64,000 nt of DNA from Talpa occidentalis. Lineage: Eukaryota; Chordata; Mammalia; Eulipotyphla; Talpidae. The stretch's first letter is position 1. Each line of letters opens with the position of its first letter. Below are positions 12,245 to 24,598 of the stretch, in pieces. Position numbers and translations under genes: made by a program. Location of the stretch: assembly GCF_014898055.3 (NCBI RefSeq), contig NW_026555331.1:101206684-101270683 (forward strand). The letters run 5' to 3'. The notes below the pieces were generated by a model, which worked only from the letters and a program-made list of their open reading frames with translations, did no database searches and had not been told where the DNA came from.

Positions 12245-12473
12245 ATGATTTCAAGAAAAAATTTGTCCCAGAAATTGAGTTTATTGTTGCTTGTATTTGG
12301 ACTCATTTGGGGATTGATGTTACTGCATTATACTTTTCAACAGCCAAGACATCAAAGCAGTGTCAAGTTACGTGAACAAATACTAGATTTAAGCAAAAGA
12401 TATGTTAAAGCTCTAGCAGAGGAAAATAAGAATACAGTGGATGTCGAGAATGGCGCTTCTATGGCAGGATATG
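12245..12473 (+). CDS. CCDC126: CCDC126 first coding exon
   Basis: Codons 1-76 plus one base. The frame is also open upstream of the ATG to about 12197 but contains no other ATG there. The exon encodes the basic N-terminus, the membrane helix and the first helix with [12 protein letters not shown], and ends at a good GTAAGA donor at 12474. Confidence 0.95.
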
Positions 12474-15400
12474 GTAAGATAACTGTCGACTATTCCTAGT
12501 CTTCTCTTCAACTTATCCCTCTTTAAAAATGATCAGTCATGGCACTCCAGCTCATTACTTCATGCACAGGTCTTTACAAAATAATTTTTCCTTGACTTTT
12601 AATTATGAAAAGATTCAAACATTCAAAAATAGAAGTAGTATGATAAATACTTTTATATCATCACCTTGATTTAAAAGTTATTAATGTTTTGCAATATTTG
12701 TTTTGTCTAGTTTTTGAAAAATATTTTAATTATAGAAATTGTGACATTTCATTGCTAGATATTTCCGCATACAGCTCTAAAAAAGGTGAGCTTTTCCTAC
12801 ATAATCACAGTACCATTGTTATACCTAGTTCATATTTAAATTTTTCTGATTGTCTTACCAGTAAACCATCAGTTATATAACATCTATTAATTCCTAAGAA
12901 GAAGCATTTACCTTATTTTCAGTATTGTTTAATACCACTCTTCCATTCACCTCCTTCATTCCTGCTTTAAGTTCCTTATACCTGCCATGTTCTCTCTTGC
13001 CTTCAAGACTTAGAAGTATGTAGGTATTTTCTCTATGTTAATGCTTGTTTTCTTTTAAACTAAATTTATATATGTATGCATTTAAAAATAAAAATGTGAT
13101 GATTCCTAAAATTTAAAAGAGCAGATCTCACCCCCAATAGATCGCAGATTCCCCATTCTTCCATGCTAGCATTTAAAATTCTTTCATCTGACTTATTTGA
13201 TAATTACCTCCATACCTCTAAATGTGCTCTATCAGCTACTTGATTTTTTTTTCATGTATCAGAGTAATCTGTTAACTTCCCACTATACAAGGTGAGAGTT
13301 CAGCTTTCTTTCTTACCCCAAATGGCTTTCATTCATACATGTCTCTTGTCCTGTTGTTTTTATATCATAATTTTGGCTAGAAGAGTATTCATTGTTTTCA
13401 TTATAAGGACTTCATTAAGATATTTATTATTGAGCCATACAGTATATGGTTCATTACAATTTTCCTTCCCTATGTGACTATATTTTTCCCTCTAGAATTA
13501 ATGTCAATCTTTCATTACCTAAGTTTTCTACCCTAATTACAACCCAATATATTCCAATATATTCAGGTATATTAAGTATTTCATCAGTTCTTTATCTTGA
13601 AGAAATCTTTCCTGGAGTCTTCTCATCTGCTTTGTCCTGGACTGTTCTGTAGTTTTGCATCAGTAAAGTGTTTTAGGATCTCACTTCTACCATCATCCTG
13701 GGAATTCCCTTCACCTCTCTCTTGTTTTATATCGCCTATTTCTTAGAATTCTGTGGCTTCTTTTTTATTGGCTACTCTCTCATTTTAGGGGAACAGATCC
13801 TGTAGTAGGTTCCTGAGAAAGGTAAAAGGGACATAAAAGTTTTGAGTCGTTGCATATCTGAAAAGGTTTTTTCCCTTCTACCCTTATGTTTTAGAAGCTT
13901 GTGAGATCTTTGTCCCGTCCCATTCTGAAATTTCTTGATGTGACTGGATATGGAATCTTTTATACATGTGCTGGGACTTCAGTTCACTTTAAATCTTTTA
14001 TACATGTGCTGGGACTTCAGTTCACTTTAAAACCTGAATCCAGAGTCAGCAGAGGTTAAATGCCTTTGTTCAGTTTACCATCTTTACCAGGGAATGCACT
14101 GAACACGTTCTGTTTCTCTTCTCCCCTTTTTGATTTTTTTTTTAAAGATTTATTTATGCATACAAGAACTGGGGTACAGGCTGGAGGTGCAGAGGATGAG
14201 AGGATTCACCAGACAGAGTGGGGAACAGAACAGGCAGACTGACTGAAATACACTGCTGAGGGGAGCAGTGGGCGAGTCAGGAGAGGTCTGCTGCGCCATG
14301 TGGGTAGCTCCCTGGCTGGCTGGGGATCGAATTCATGTTGCAGTGGCTGCAGATAGCCTCATAGATTGCATCTCAATCCCTTGTGCCACCAGGGAGGCCC
14401 CCTTTTTGATGTTTTTCAGGAAGGTTAAAGGTTAGTTTGAATTTGGTCTTGAGGATCAAACTTTGTATTTCACTTAGGCCAGGGATGCTGAGAGAAGCAA
14501 TAAAGAAGTGTTTCTTTTGGAACAAGAGAAATATGTACTTAAAAAAAATTCCTTCTACTGGAGTAAAATTATTGCCGTATTTGTACTGTGCTATCCAGCT
14601 ATCTATAACAACTCACTTATAAGAGCAAAAATGAGCCCCACAATATGTGGTATTTTATAAACTTTTTAAAAATGTAATACATCATGGAAATATTTCCATG
14701 TCAGTGAATATGTACCTGCATAGTTTAGTGGCCATACAGTATTTAACTAATTCTCTGAAATTTTTTTACCTGAAGTATAATGGACGGACAACAATATTCT
14801 GACATTTGATTTGGCATTTGTTTACATTGTGAAATGATCATCATAATAAGTCTGCCACTTTTTTTAAAGCAACTTTTAAATTTGCAGTATTGTTAGTGAT
14901 CATAGTTCCCATGCAGAACATTGTATCTCCCTGACTATATTTATTCTATAACTGAAAGATTGCACCTTGATCCCATTCACTCATTTTGTCCACCCCTTGC
15001 CCTTTACCCTTCTGGTAACCATTGATATGTTTCAGTCTAAGTGATTTTAATTTAGTGTTTTTTTTTTTTTTTAAGAGTCCACATAAAAGTGGAGTCATAT
15101 GGTAGTTTCTCTGACTTATTTCTGATTATAAAGGTACTGTGTTTGTTATAGGCATTCAGCTAGCTTGGTAATATACAATGAGTAAAAGTAAAGCAAAGAG
15201 AACCTCAGTTAATTTGGCATATACTGGGGGTCAGCATCCTTTTTTCTTAAAGGACTAGTAGTAAATATTTTCAGCTTTGTGTGTCATAAGGTCTCCGTTA
15301 CAATCAAACAGTGAATTGGGGATACTGAGACGCTGAGTCTCACACAGATTGTTACAGAGCACCTTGTAGTTGATGCATGGTTTCTATTTCTGGTTCTGAA

Positions 15401-18400
15401 TCTTCATCAGCACCAGTCTTTTGCCATCCAAAGTCCCATCTGACTCGGCTTTCTTTTAAGAATTTTGTTTTTCCCTCCATTATTGTGGATGAATACTAAA
15501 AAATTGACTCCACAAATATTTTAGGAGAATTAGAGAACAGTTTAATGTTAATATTTAAATGCTATTCTGAAAATTGAATTAAAAATAGTTATTTCATGTG
15601 ATGATAAGTAAATACTGAACACAAGGGTCTTAATTAGCTCTGTCTGGTTGAAAAGAAAAGAAATAAGGAGGAAAACAGAAAAGAAGAAACAGTTCTTTCA
15701 GAAACAACTCTAATATTCCTTTTAGACACTAGGTTGAAATTTCTTAAATTTTAATCAATTTTTCAGATATGTGAACTCCTATAAGAAATGGAAATAGTGC
15801 TATAAACATGTTCCTAAAACAAGCTACTTCAACTTTCATAGTTGAAGAAAATCAGTTTTAAAAAATTATCTAAACTGGGGACTTTGGGAAGATGGAGATC
15901 TACGTTTTTCCCTCTTTTATCCAGCTTTCCCTAAATTTTACATCTAAGTACAACTGAAAACCCTGGCCATTTTATTAAAACTGACATGAGAATCTGGACA
16001 AGAATAAGTCAGAATGATTAGATACCTTAGGAGAAGGAATGAAACAGCAGCATGTTTCGTGGATTTTCTTATACCTTGGATATTTCAGACAAAGCCAAAG
16101 AGCCAGCAATCTAGAAATGCCACCAGGAAGAAACAAATAAAGCCCCAACAAAAACCTGTTCTCTTTAGCTGAGAAAGGGGAAGCCTAGCCAGCCAGAAAG
16201 AGAGTAACCATTCTTTTCAGCCAAACACCAGAGAAAAAAATTGTGATCCATCATCCACACGATCAAAGGCCAAGTGGGGGATCCTAGACTACCACCCTTG
16301 CAAGACTCTAATGAGACATCTAACACCCCCTTCCTTTCATGGACACCCAGTACTTTCATCCCATATGGCAGTAATGAGATGCCTTTGTTATCTCTGGGCT
16401 ATGTCAGAGGAAACTTATTGGAGAGCCAGGATTTTTACCACTGCCCAGTGGTGAGGAAGCCAAAGGTACCATCTTGTTAATGAAGAGTAAATGGGGATGT
16501 GGAACTCCTACCTCTGTCCAGCGATAATGAGTTGCTCACCACCCTTGGGTGACATCTGCCTCTGCTTCCTAGTAAAAGGTGATACTCCTCTACCCTGCCA
16601 GAGGGGTGTCAGGAAAAAAAAAAAACAAAACTGCCTAACATGTGAAATTTAAATATGATCCACAGTCTCTTAACATTAATATGTAAATGTCCAGTTTTTA
16701 AGGTTTCAAATAAAAATCACTTATACCAAGAACTGGAAAAGTTTCACATTGAATGAGCAGTAAAACCAGTGACAAATGTTAGAATTATCTGAAAAATATT
16801 TTAAAGTGTTCATGATTAAAAATGCCTCAGTAGCCACTCTTTCCCTTCAAGAAGCCAGTTCCAGGGTCTGCTACCCTGTGAGGGTTTGAGGCCGGACTCA
16901 AGGGTGGCACCTTCCAAGCCCACCCCCAATATCAGCTTTCTCTGTGGACTACCATTCCCTTCCTTTTACCGCACTCCACAATAACCACTTCTCCCAATTT
17001 TTCTGTTCTCCCTCATCCTCATACAGCTTCCATAAGCCTCCCCACTACCTTTCCCACAGGTCCAAGCCCACAGCTCCTCTGTGGCACAATTTTTGACCTC
17101 CATGGGTGATTGTCCAGGAAAAACAGAGAAGAGACCAGGACCCGAGTTGTATAGAGGCTGCCTGGATAGGCTTAGGAGCCTTTTTAAGGGATCTCCCTAC
17201 CCCTCCCCAGGGGCTTTGGTACCTTTCCAAGTCTCTGGGACTCCCCGTCCATTTCCTGCCACTCTGTCAGGAGATTCAAGTATGGAGGATCACCTTGCTG
17301 TTATGTATGAAAGACTGAGATAGGAGCTTCCCATCTCATCCTTCACTCCCATAACTATACTCTCTAATCATCAAATGTGGAATTCATCAGTGAGATCCTG
17401 AACACATGTACTAAGTGCAGACATGGTACCTTTTGTCACTGACCCTCCGCTGCTTCCTGGCCTGAAACTATTCTGCATAGCTTCAGTTGGATATTCTGTA
17501 GTTGCCAACCTGAGAAATTGAGCTTGCAAACCTGGGGGTAGCTTGTGGGGCTCTTCCTGTGTTTGTACAAATGTGACAAGGAAGAGTTTTTTATGTCCTA
17601 TAATGCCTATTCTACCTTCTACCTGAATTCCAGTGGTCTCAATACCTATGAAGAAGCTGATAGTGGGAGCCCCTGGGTACTTTGGTGTGGTAGAGCCAGA
17701 ACATAGCTTACACCTGTGCCCTGAGGCCTAATCCAGGAAGTGGAGTAGAGGCATCACTGAAGACTTTGCTACACACAAGAGGAGTAGGTGTGTAGGTGGC
17801 CTAGAGTCTGAGGAGCCAGCATTTTCCCATGTATTTTTTTTTTAAGATTTATTCATTCATTCATTCATTCATTCATTCATACAAGCACTGGGTACAGCCG
17901 AAAGCATGGGAGAGTGAGAGAATTTACCAGTCAGAGCAGGGAGCAGAACAGGCAGAAGGACCGAAGTATACTGCTGAGGGGAGCAGCGGGCGGCAGGAGA
18001 GGTCTGCGCACCTTGTGGGACCCTCCTCCGGTGGCTGGGGAGCAGCCGGGCATCGAACTGGTGCTGCAGAGGCTGCGGGCAGCCTCGCAACCCAGCGCTC
18101 AACCACTGCACCACCAGGGAGGCCCTTCCCATGTATTTTCTTTTCCTTTCCATTTCATGCTGTGTAAAGCAACTTGTAAATAATAAAATTTAAGTGAACA
18201 TACGAGAATAAAATGCTTCAATAAGCAATTAACAAACACAAACAAATGAAAAAATGGAAAGCTTCAACAAAGAAATAGAAAGTCTCAGTATTTAAATAGA
18301 ACATAAAGAAAGGTAGAGATTTTTTAACTTAAAAATTTATTTCCAAAATAAAGTTTAGCAAATGGACAGCAGAAGGAGAGGACAGAGGAAGGAATTAGTG

Positions 18401-21400
18401 AACTGGAAGGTGAAACAATACAATTACCTAATTTGAACAACAAAGAAATAGAGTGGGAAAAAAAATGAACAGAGCGTTAGGGACTTAACAAAAGATCTAA
18501 CATTTGTGTTACCAGAGATTTGGAAGGAGAGAAGAATGAAAAAAAAAATTACCAACTACCCAGACTTGGCAAGAGACATGAACTCAGATTGAAGAAGCTG
18601 TATGAACTCCAAGTAGAGTAAACCCAAAAGCTGTGAAAGCTTAAAAGATAAAAATCAAAAGCAACTACAGAAAAATGACTCCGTACCTGTGGGGAAAAAC
18701 AGTTCAAATGACAGTGGATTTTTCATCACAAACCGGAGATCAGAAGGAAGTGGCAAAGTATATTTTAAGTGCTGAGCAAAAGAACTATCAGCCTATAATT
18801 CTGGATCCAATGAAAATATCCTTTAGGATTGAAGGGAAAATCAAAGACATTTTCGGATTAAAAAAAAAAGAATTTGTTACCAGCACACCTACTCTAAGAG
18901 AAGCTATAGGAGGTTCTCTAGTCAAACAGTAAAAGGAACTATCAGGAAGAAGAACATGTTAAGAAAAGTAACATGTTTCATTTTCTTGAATATTCTAAAC
19001 TATGGTGGTTGAAGCAAAAATCTTAACATTGTCTACTGTGATTCTAAATTTGTGTAAGAGGAAATACCTAAGGCAATCTATTATAAATAGAGTAGATAAA
19101 AAGGGTGGTTCATTAGGGTTTTCCAGAGAGAGAGAGACTGATTGATTGACTTTAAGAGATGCAGTTTGTAGGGACTGAAAAATCCAAAATCTGCAGAGGA
19201 GACTGACAGGCTGAAAATTCTGGCAATAGCTGATTTTTCAGCCTTGAATCTTAAGACTAATCAGTCTGGAGTCAGAATTCCTTCCTATTCTAGGAACTAG
19301 TCCTTTTCCTTAAGTTCTTCAGGTGATTGGATGATGTTCACCTGCCTTAAGGTGTGTAATCTGCTTTACTCAAACTCTACAAGTTTCAATGTTAATCCCA
19401 TCTAAAAATACCTTCCTAGTAACTCTGAACTGTGAATTTGTCTAGGCACCATAGCCTAGCCAAGTTGACAGCATAAATAGTTATCTATCACAGATGGTTA
19501 AATTGGCGGAATGACTGATAAGTATGCATAGGGTCTGATATGTCAAGCAACCACTATGACAATATAGAGAAATACATTCAAAATAATAGTGTTGATTTTT
19601 TAATTTTAAAAAATATTCAAATAACACACAAGAGGATGGGGGGAAAAAAAGGAAAATGAAAATTGGTACAAAACAGAAAATGAAATGGTGACTTAAGTTC
19701 TAATGTATCACAATTACATTAAATATAAGTGTGTAAACTATGCCAAATTAAAGGACATTGGCAGACTACATTAAAAAATGTGGCAAAAAATGTGCTCATT
19801 CAAGAAACTCACATCAAATTTGATATTGACTGACTGAAAAAGTAAAAGGATGGAAAAAGACATGTAATGCAAACAAAGGAAAGCAAGAGTGGTTCCATTA
19901 CAGTAACTTCAAAGAACATTACCAAAGTCAGAGAAGGACATTATATAATTATTAAAGGGGTCAACCTACCCGGAAAAGATAAAAATTCTGAATGCATACC
20001 TACAAAATGATAAAATTAAAGAGTGATAGACAATCTAGAATAAGAGTTGAGAATTTAATACCACCCTCCCCCAGAAATAGAACTACTAGATAGAACATTT
20101 GCAAGGATATAGAAGACTTGAAGAACAGAATCTCATCAGTGGACTCTAATTTGCATATATGGAATGCTTGATCGATAGCAGAATAAACGTTTTTTAAAAG
20201 ACAATGGAGTATTCACCAAAATTGGAATGTAAAACATATAAATTTAAAAGTATTGAAATCGGGACTCCCCAGTGGCGCAGAGGTTGAGCGCTGGGTTGCG
20301 AAGCTGCCCGCAGCCTCTGCAGCGCCGGTTCGATCCCCGGCAGCTGCCCGGCCACCGGAGGAGGGTCCCACATGGTGCGCAGACCTCTCCTGCCGCCTGC
20401 TGCTCCCCTCAGCAGTGTACTTCCGTCCTTCTGCCTGCTCTGCTCCCCGCTCTGGCTCTGGTGAATTCTCTCACCTTCCCGCGCTTCTGACTGTACCCAG
20501 TGCTTGTATAAATTAAATAAAAATAAATAAATAAATAAATCTTAAAAAAAAATAAAATAAAAGTATTGAAATCATATGATGTGTTCTTAAACTACAGAAC
20601 TAATTCAGAAAACTAAGAATTAATATTTTTCCATTCCATCCTTTCCAGAAAGTAGAATTTTGTTGATCTCTTCGTCTACTGATGGATGCTTGGGTTATTT
20701 TTACCTTTTGGCTATTGTGAATAGTGCTGAAATGTACGTGTGTGTACAAGTATCTCTTTGAGTCCCTGCTTTCTACTTCTGCGGGTATATACCTAGAAGT
20801 GGAATTGCTGAGTCATAAGGTAATTTTTTGTTTTGCTTTTTGAGGAATTGCCAAAGCGTTTTCCATAGTGACTGTACCAGTTTATATTCCCACCAGCAAC
20901 CAATGAGAGTTTCAGTTTCTCCACATCAACTCAATGCTTATTTTACCTTTCTGGGATGATAGCCATCCTAGCAGGTGGGAAGTGGTAACTCCTGACCTTG
21001 GGCATCTTTTCACGTGCATATCTTTGGAGAAATATGTCTTCAAGTTCTTTGCCCATTAAAGAAAATGTTGTTTACCTTTTTGTTGTTGAGTTTATGAGTT
21101 CTTTTTATGTTCTTGATATTAGATCCTTGTGAGGTATGATTTACAATACTTTATTCCATTCAGTAGGTATTGTCTTTTCACTTTCTGAATAGTGTCCCCA
21201 AAGTTTTAAATTTTGACGAAGTCCAATTTACCTATTTTTTTCTTTTGCATGTGCTGTTTCTGTTTTTTTTTGTTTTTGTTTTTTGTTGTTGTTTTTTCGT
21301 AACAGAACCATCAGCAAATTTATCAGATGTTGTTGGGTGGTATTTTCCCACTGATGGTCAGAGTAGGGCTTGAATTACTTTTTTTTTTTTTTTTTTGGTT

Positions 21401-22206
21401 CAAGATCAACAACAAAAAAATAACTCTTAGTTGCCACTGAGTAAGTATCTAATATGTGCTAGATGCCTTTGGGAGAGATTAGAAGATAGTCTTTTTTATC
21501 TTTGTCTGGAGAAAATTTAAGGTAAAACCACTGCTAATATATTGACTGCACTAATCAGGTTCCTAGCATCTGCCCTGGATCATATACACTCCCATACTTC
21601 AGCCTTTGGAGGCTCAGGTTTCTTATTTCTGTACTTCATTGAAATTCTTACTTAATTCAGCTAGCTTTTTATTTTACCTGCCTAGTTCACTGTCATCTTT
21701 ACCAGCTGTTTAATAAACTCAAGATAAATGGGTTCTTCATAGATTAACATTTGAACCAGATTTTAAATTTGTTTTAATGTACTACAAAAATGAGAATTTC
21801 CCTCACATTCATAACTGAAATTCCTTTAAGAGACTATACATGTTGAGTTGTTAATTAAAATAACTAGACTTTTCCTATTTGTGGTGTGAGGGCTTTTTCT
21901 CTGGTATACTTTTGCTCAGATGACTCAATAAATGTTCACTTTTTTGCATGAACTATGAAAACACCAATATTAAGTGTTCTGTCTGTTTGGTATGACTTTT
22001 TCTGAATTTTTTCCCCACCAGCGGATCTAAAAAGAACAATAGCTGTCCTTTTGGATGACATTTTACAACGCTTGGTAAAGCTGGAGAACAAAGTCGACTA
22101 TATTGTTGTTAATGGCTCAGCAACCAACACTACCAACGGTACTAGTGGAAACCTGGTGCCAGTAACCACAAATAAAAGGATAAATGCATCAGGCAGCATT
22201 AGATAG
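12245..22206 (+). CDS. CCDC126: CCDC126, two coding exons (join 12245-12473, 22022-22206)
   Basis: The two exons give 137 codons that match coiled-coil domain containing 126 almost residue for residue. Residues 11-30 are one hydrophobic helix preceded by basic residues (R4, K5, K10), as in a type II Golgi membrane protein or uncleaved signal anchor. Residues 40-62 and 78-106 are heptad-like helices, followed by a Ser/Thr/Asn-rich tail with four N-glycosylation sequons (N107, N112, N115, N131). The helices and sequon cluster resemble the N-terminal anchor and stem of the N-glycan branching enzyme MGAT5, but no glycosyltransferase domain follows. The first exon ends in phase 1 with donor GTAAGA; the second begins after a CAG acceptor and ends in TAG. 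The chosen ATG has A at -3. The human protein, as I recall it, has three more residues after Met1. Molecular function is unproven; a lumenal accessory role is inference. Confidence 0.96.
13954..14029. repeat. 38-bp perfect tandem duplication
   Basis: Two adjacent 38-base units (13954-13991, 13992-14029), including ACATGTGCTGGGACTTCAG. Confidence 0.92.
14135..14399 (-). mobile_element. tRNA-derived SINE
   Basis: Antisense copy flanked by CCCTTTTTGAT (14124-14134 and 14400-14410). Confidence 0.92.
14870..15135 (-). mobile_element. Old L1 3' UTR fragment
   Basis: Complement has the old-L1 end pattern (TTCTGGTAACCATTGATATG, GTGGAGTCATATGGTA). Confidence 0.45.
15220..15320 (+). mobile_element. 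MER5A-like hAT transposon relic
   Basis: GGGGGTCAGCATCC, AGTAGTAAATATTTTCAGCT and TTTGTGTGTCATAAGGTCTC follow the MER5A (hAT-Charlie) consensus as I know it. Confidence 0.6.
15885..16829 (+). mobile_element. Old L1-type sequence, left part
   Basis: A degenerate old LINE block in front of the C6orf136 retrocopy. The similarity is weak but continues in style on the other side (18210 onward). Confidence 0.4.
16830..18209 (+). pseudogene. Processed pseudogene of C6orf136
   Basis: An intronless copy of the C6orf136 message. Around 17140-17320 the reading frame gives [18 protein letters not shown] and [12 protein letters not shown]. Later, in shifted frames with several stops, come VEFISEILN (about 17378-17405), [11 protein letters not shown] (about 17432-17463), a segment resembling the [14 protein letters not shown] motif (about 17600-17640), and the C-terminus ending at TAA 17729-17731. 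The 3' UTR-like part ends with AATAAA at 18182-18187. Imperfect 11-bp flanking repeats (16819-16829 AAAATGCCTCA; 18210-18220 AAAATGCTTCA) fit a target-site duplication. A SINE later entered its 3' UTR (17838-18125). Frameshifts and stops make it non-coding. It sits inside an old L1, so it is an L1-driven retrocopy. Confidence 0.85.
17838..18125 (-). mobile_element. tRNA-derived SINE with (ATTC)n tail, inside the C6orf136 retrocopy
   Basis: Antisense copy whose tail contains seven or so TTCA/ATTC units. TTCCCATGTATTTT is repeated at 17824-17837 and 18126-18139. Confidence 0.93.
18210..20245 (+). mobile_element. Old L1, degenerate ORF regions
   Basis: Sense LINE relic. 18675-18930 reads like an L1M ORF segment ([34 protein letters not shown]), and 19740-20100 continues in a similar style. 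About 19110-19490 is a different old insert (TCCAGAGAGAGAGAGACTGA, CCAAAATCTGCAG). Confidence 0.6.
20261..20558 (+). mobile_element. tRNA-derived SINE, young form
   Basis: Sense copy with the long head (GGTTGAGCGCTGGGTTGCG). The perfect 15-bp duplication AAAAGTATTGAAATC lies at 20246-20260 and 20559-20573. Confidence 0.95.
20640..21240 (-). mobile_element. Old L1 ORF2/3' fragment, antisense
   Basis: TTGTGAATAGTGCTGAAATG, GAAGTGGAATTGCTGAGTCA and CATAGTGACTGTACCAGTTT are L1 on the complement. Confidence 0.75.
22022..22206 (+). CDS. CCDC126: CCDC126 last coding exon
   Basis: Follows a pyrimidine-rich CCCCACCAG acceptor. Starts with two bases that complete an Ala codon, encodes the second helix ([18 protein letters not shown]) and the sequon cluster, and ends in TAG at 22204-22206. 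61 residues are encoded wholly or partly here. Confidence 0.96.
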
Positions 22207-23795
22207 CATTTGAAGATCACCTTGTGCTGCTACATCCACTGTGGATTATGTCCTATGACAGAAAAGCTTTTTAATTGCTGATAGTATAGAATAATGCTTT
22301 ATAATAAAAGCTCTACATATTTACATTTTTGGAAATATGCTGGATTCATGGAACTCTGTATCTGTATATAAAATTTTGAAGCTATTAGTTTGCTTTCAGA
22401 CAAGTCTCTTCAATGCTGTACTATATTCTTAAAGGGAGATTGATAATGTGGTTGATGTAGTAAGCAGGTAGGTGATCTTTGTATAAATCTTCTGTGTTTG
22501 AGATCAAGTTGATACTAAAACACTGAAAACATGGATTCATTTCTATAAAATATTTATTTAAACATGTACCATATTTTTCAGACATTATTGTTATAAAGTC
22601 AGTCTCATTTGTTCTCAATAGGTGTAAATGTTAGACTAACGCTATTAGAAAATGTGCTTACTTCCAGTACTATATTTTGTTACTCAGATTATGAACAGAA
22701 AAAGAAAATGTAATGTTGAAAATAACGTTTGAAAATCATGACCCAAAGAATGTCTTTATTTGCACTATCCTTCAGAAATAACTGAAGATTAATTATTGTA
22801 TATTTTTAAAAACTTAACATTTGTAAGAGTATAATCTTGAAAATGGGTAGTAACCACTGTCTGTAACTTAAACATTGGGGCAATTAAATGATAGTAAAGT
22901 AGTAACTCCAATCTCATATATAACATTTTCTTACATATATTCTGAAGAATAAAAGATATTTTTATGAGGTTAAAAATAAGTAAAGTATTAATTCATGATT
23001 TTTCTTATACATGAATGTTAATTTAAGTTTAACCCTTTGTGTATACTATTAGGAGAATGTATTTGAATATTTGGGTAATTTTTGTTTTTATCACATTGTC
23101 AAGGGATTGGGACACTGAGATATTTGTGAAACTGGGACTCTTAAGGACTTTAGCGAGGTGCATATAATAAAGGTGTTTGTGTTGCAGTAAATTGCTTAGA
23201 AAATGTTAACATATGAGAATCCTGCTTTATGAAATTTTGGGTTTGAATAACAAATACATTCATTTTATATAAAGATTGCTTAAACTCATTAAGAAAAATA
23301 CAATATAAATTATGAAGATTGATTATCTTTTTAGGAAAACAGCTATTGTATATAGCACAAGAGATCCTAATCTTGGGTAATTCTAGTATAAAACAAAATA
23401 CATCTTTATTTAAATTTCCCTTGTAGCAAATTTCATTGCCATATGGTGCCCTATATTTAATAGTATTTATTCTCTGTAATAGCTGCTTAAGTGCAGCTAC
23501 CTTCTAGATTTAGACTATATTGAATTTAGTTTTTGGTTATTGTATTGTTCATTATTACAATATGCTATCAAATGTAGTAGCAATAATTATGCTATTTTGT
23601 TAAAATAAGTATGAGAAAATATTGTTTCTTGAAAGGTAGCTTTCCAAACTTTTGTGTACATTTATGTGAAGAACTAAATTATATACCATTGCCAGATGGA
23701 GTTTGGAATAATTGTTCAGTCACTCTTATTAGATGTAGACATTTTTGGTGTTTGTTTTCAGGGATGAAATAAAATATATTATTTGTACTTACAAA
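22207..23795 (+). terminator. CCDC126: CCDC126 3' UTR with alternative poly(A) signals
   Basis: AT-rich, low in repeats, with no other gene. AATAAA hexamers occur at 22303-22308, near 22949 and 23167, and at 23768-23773. The last is followed by a T-rich element, which suggests a long 3' UTR of about 1.6 kb plus a short form ending near 22330. The absence of SINEs across 1.6 kb fits transcribed, constrained UTR. Confidence 0.6.
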
Positions 23796-24099
23796 GTGTT
23801 AGCATAAACTTTTTTTCTTTAATGATGGCTGTGCACTTACTAAATTATTAAAGGGAATATTAGATAATTTGGGGGTGTGTTCCACCTACATCAGATAACT
23901 TTTTCAAGAGAAAAATGGAAACTTACCTTATCCAAGGTAGGAGAATCTGAGTCCAGGAATCAATTGGAATAAATCTGGGGATTGTGACTGGAAGTGGTGC
24001 CTAGGTTTGTACCCTCACTTAAAGTTCACTGTTGGGTTTTTAAACATCAAGATTTACGTATATATCTTCAGTTAATCTTAGTTATTGAGACATTAGCAT

Positions 24100-24598
24100 A
24101 GAGGGTAGTGAGTCATAGGGCAAGCAGAGAGCCCTTAGGGTCAGAATAGAATAGGAAAATCCTCAGAGTAATGAGACTTCCATATAAGGGCAACAAATTC
24201 CAAAGGGAACTAATCAAACACCCTAGGACTAGGGACAGGACATTCCACACACACAAAAAGGATGATAAAAGGATGCTACAATACGGGCCAGGATGCAAAG
24301 ACTTAGTTCTGGCAACAGACATCAAGGCAGTGAGTGAGACCACCAAGAACTGACCAATCACAAGGAAACTGGTGGAGCTTTAGAATAATCAGGGAAAGAA
24401 GGTATGTATTCCCTGAGGCATGACTCCACTTCAGCTTCCTTGCCCCTCCCTGGCCTGGTTCCACTGGCCCGGGAGTCCCACTTTATTTCTGTTCTTTTTC
24501 TCCTTAATAAACGTTTACTTTCTTTAAACCCATTTGTCTCTTTTCGCTTGCTTGCCTGAGCGTCAGCAAAGTTGTGCTGTGGTTTTGTGAGACACCAA
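24100..24598 (+). mobile_element. LTR-like block (ERV class I style)
   Basis: A promoter/poly(A)-like order: GACCAATCACAAGG (CCAAT type), a C-rich stretch, CTTAATAAACGTTTACT (poly(A) signal near 24508), then a T/C-rich U5-like end. Boundaries are approximate and no viral gene follows, so a solo LTR is likely. Confidence 0.55.

Larger units (their letters stand above)
12474..22021 (+). other. CCDC126 coding intron
   Basis: A 9.5-kb intron filled with old repeats: unassigned AT-rich DNA (12474-13950), a 38-bp tandem duplication, SINEs at 14135, 17838 and 20261, old L1 pieces, a MER5A relic, and the C6orf136 retrocopy. No additional conserved exon was recognised. Confidence 0.8.

Noticed and set aside
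17869..18183. Several open frames of 60-110 codons (also at 20253, 28270, 39798, 45086, 47158, 54617)
   Set aside because: All are translations of the tRNA-derived SINE in different frames; the recurring peptide-like pattern comes from repeat copies.
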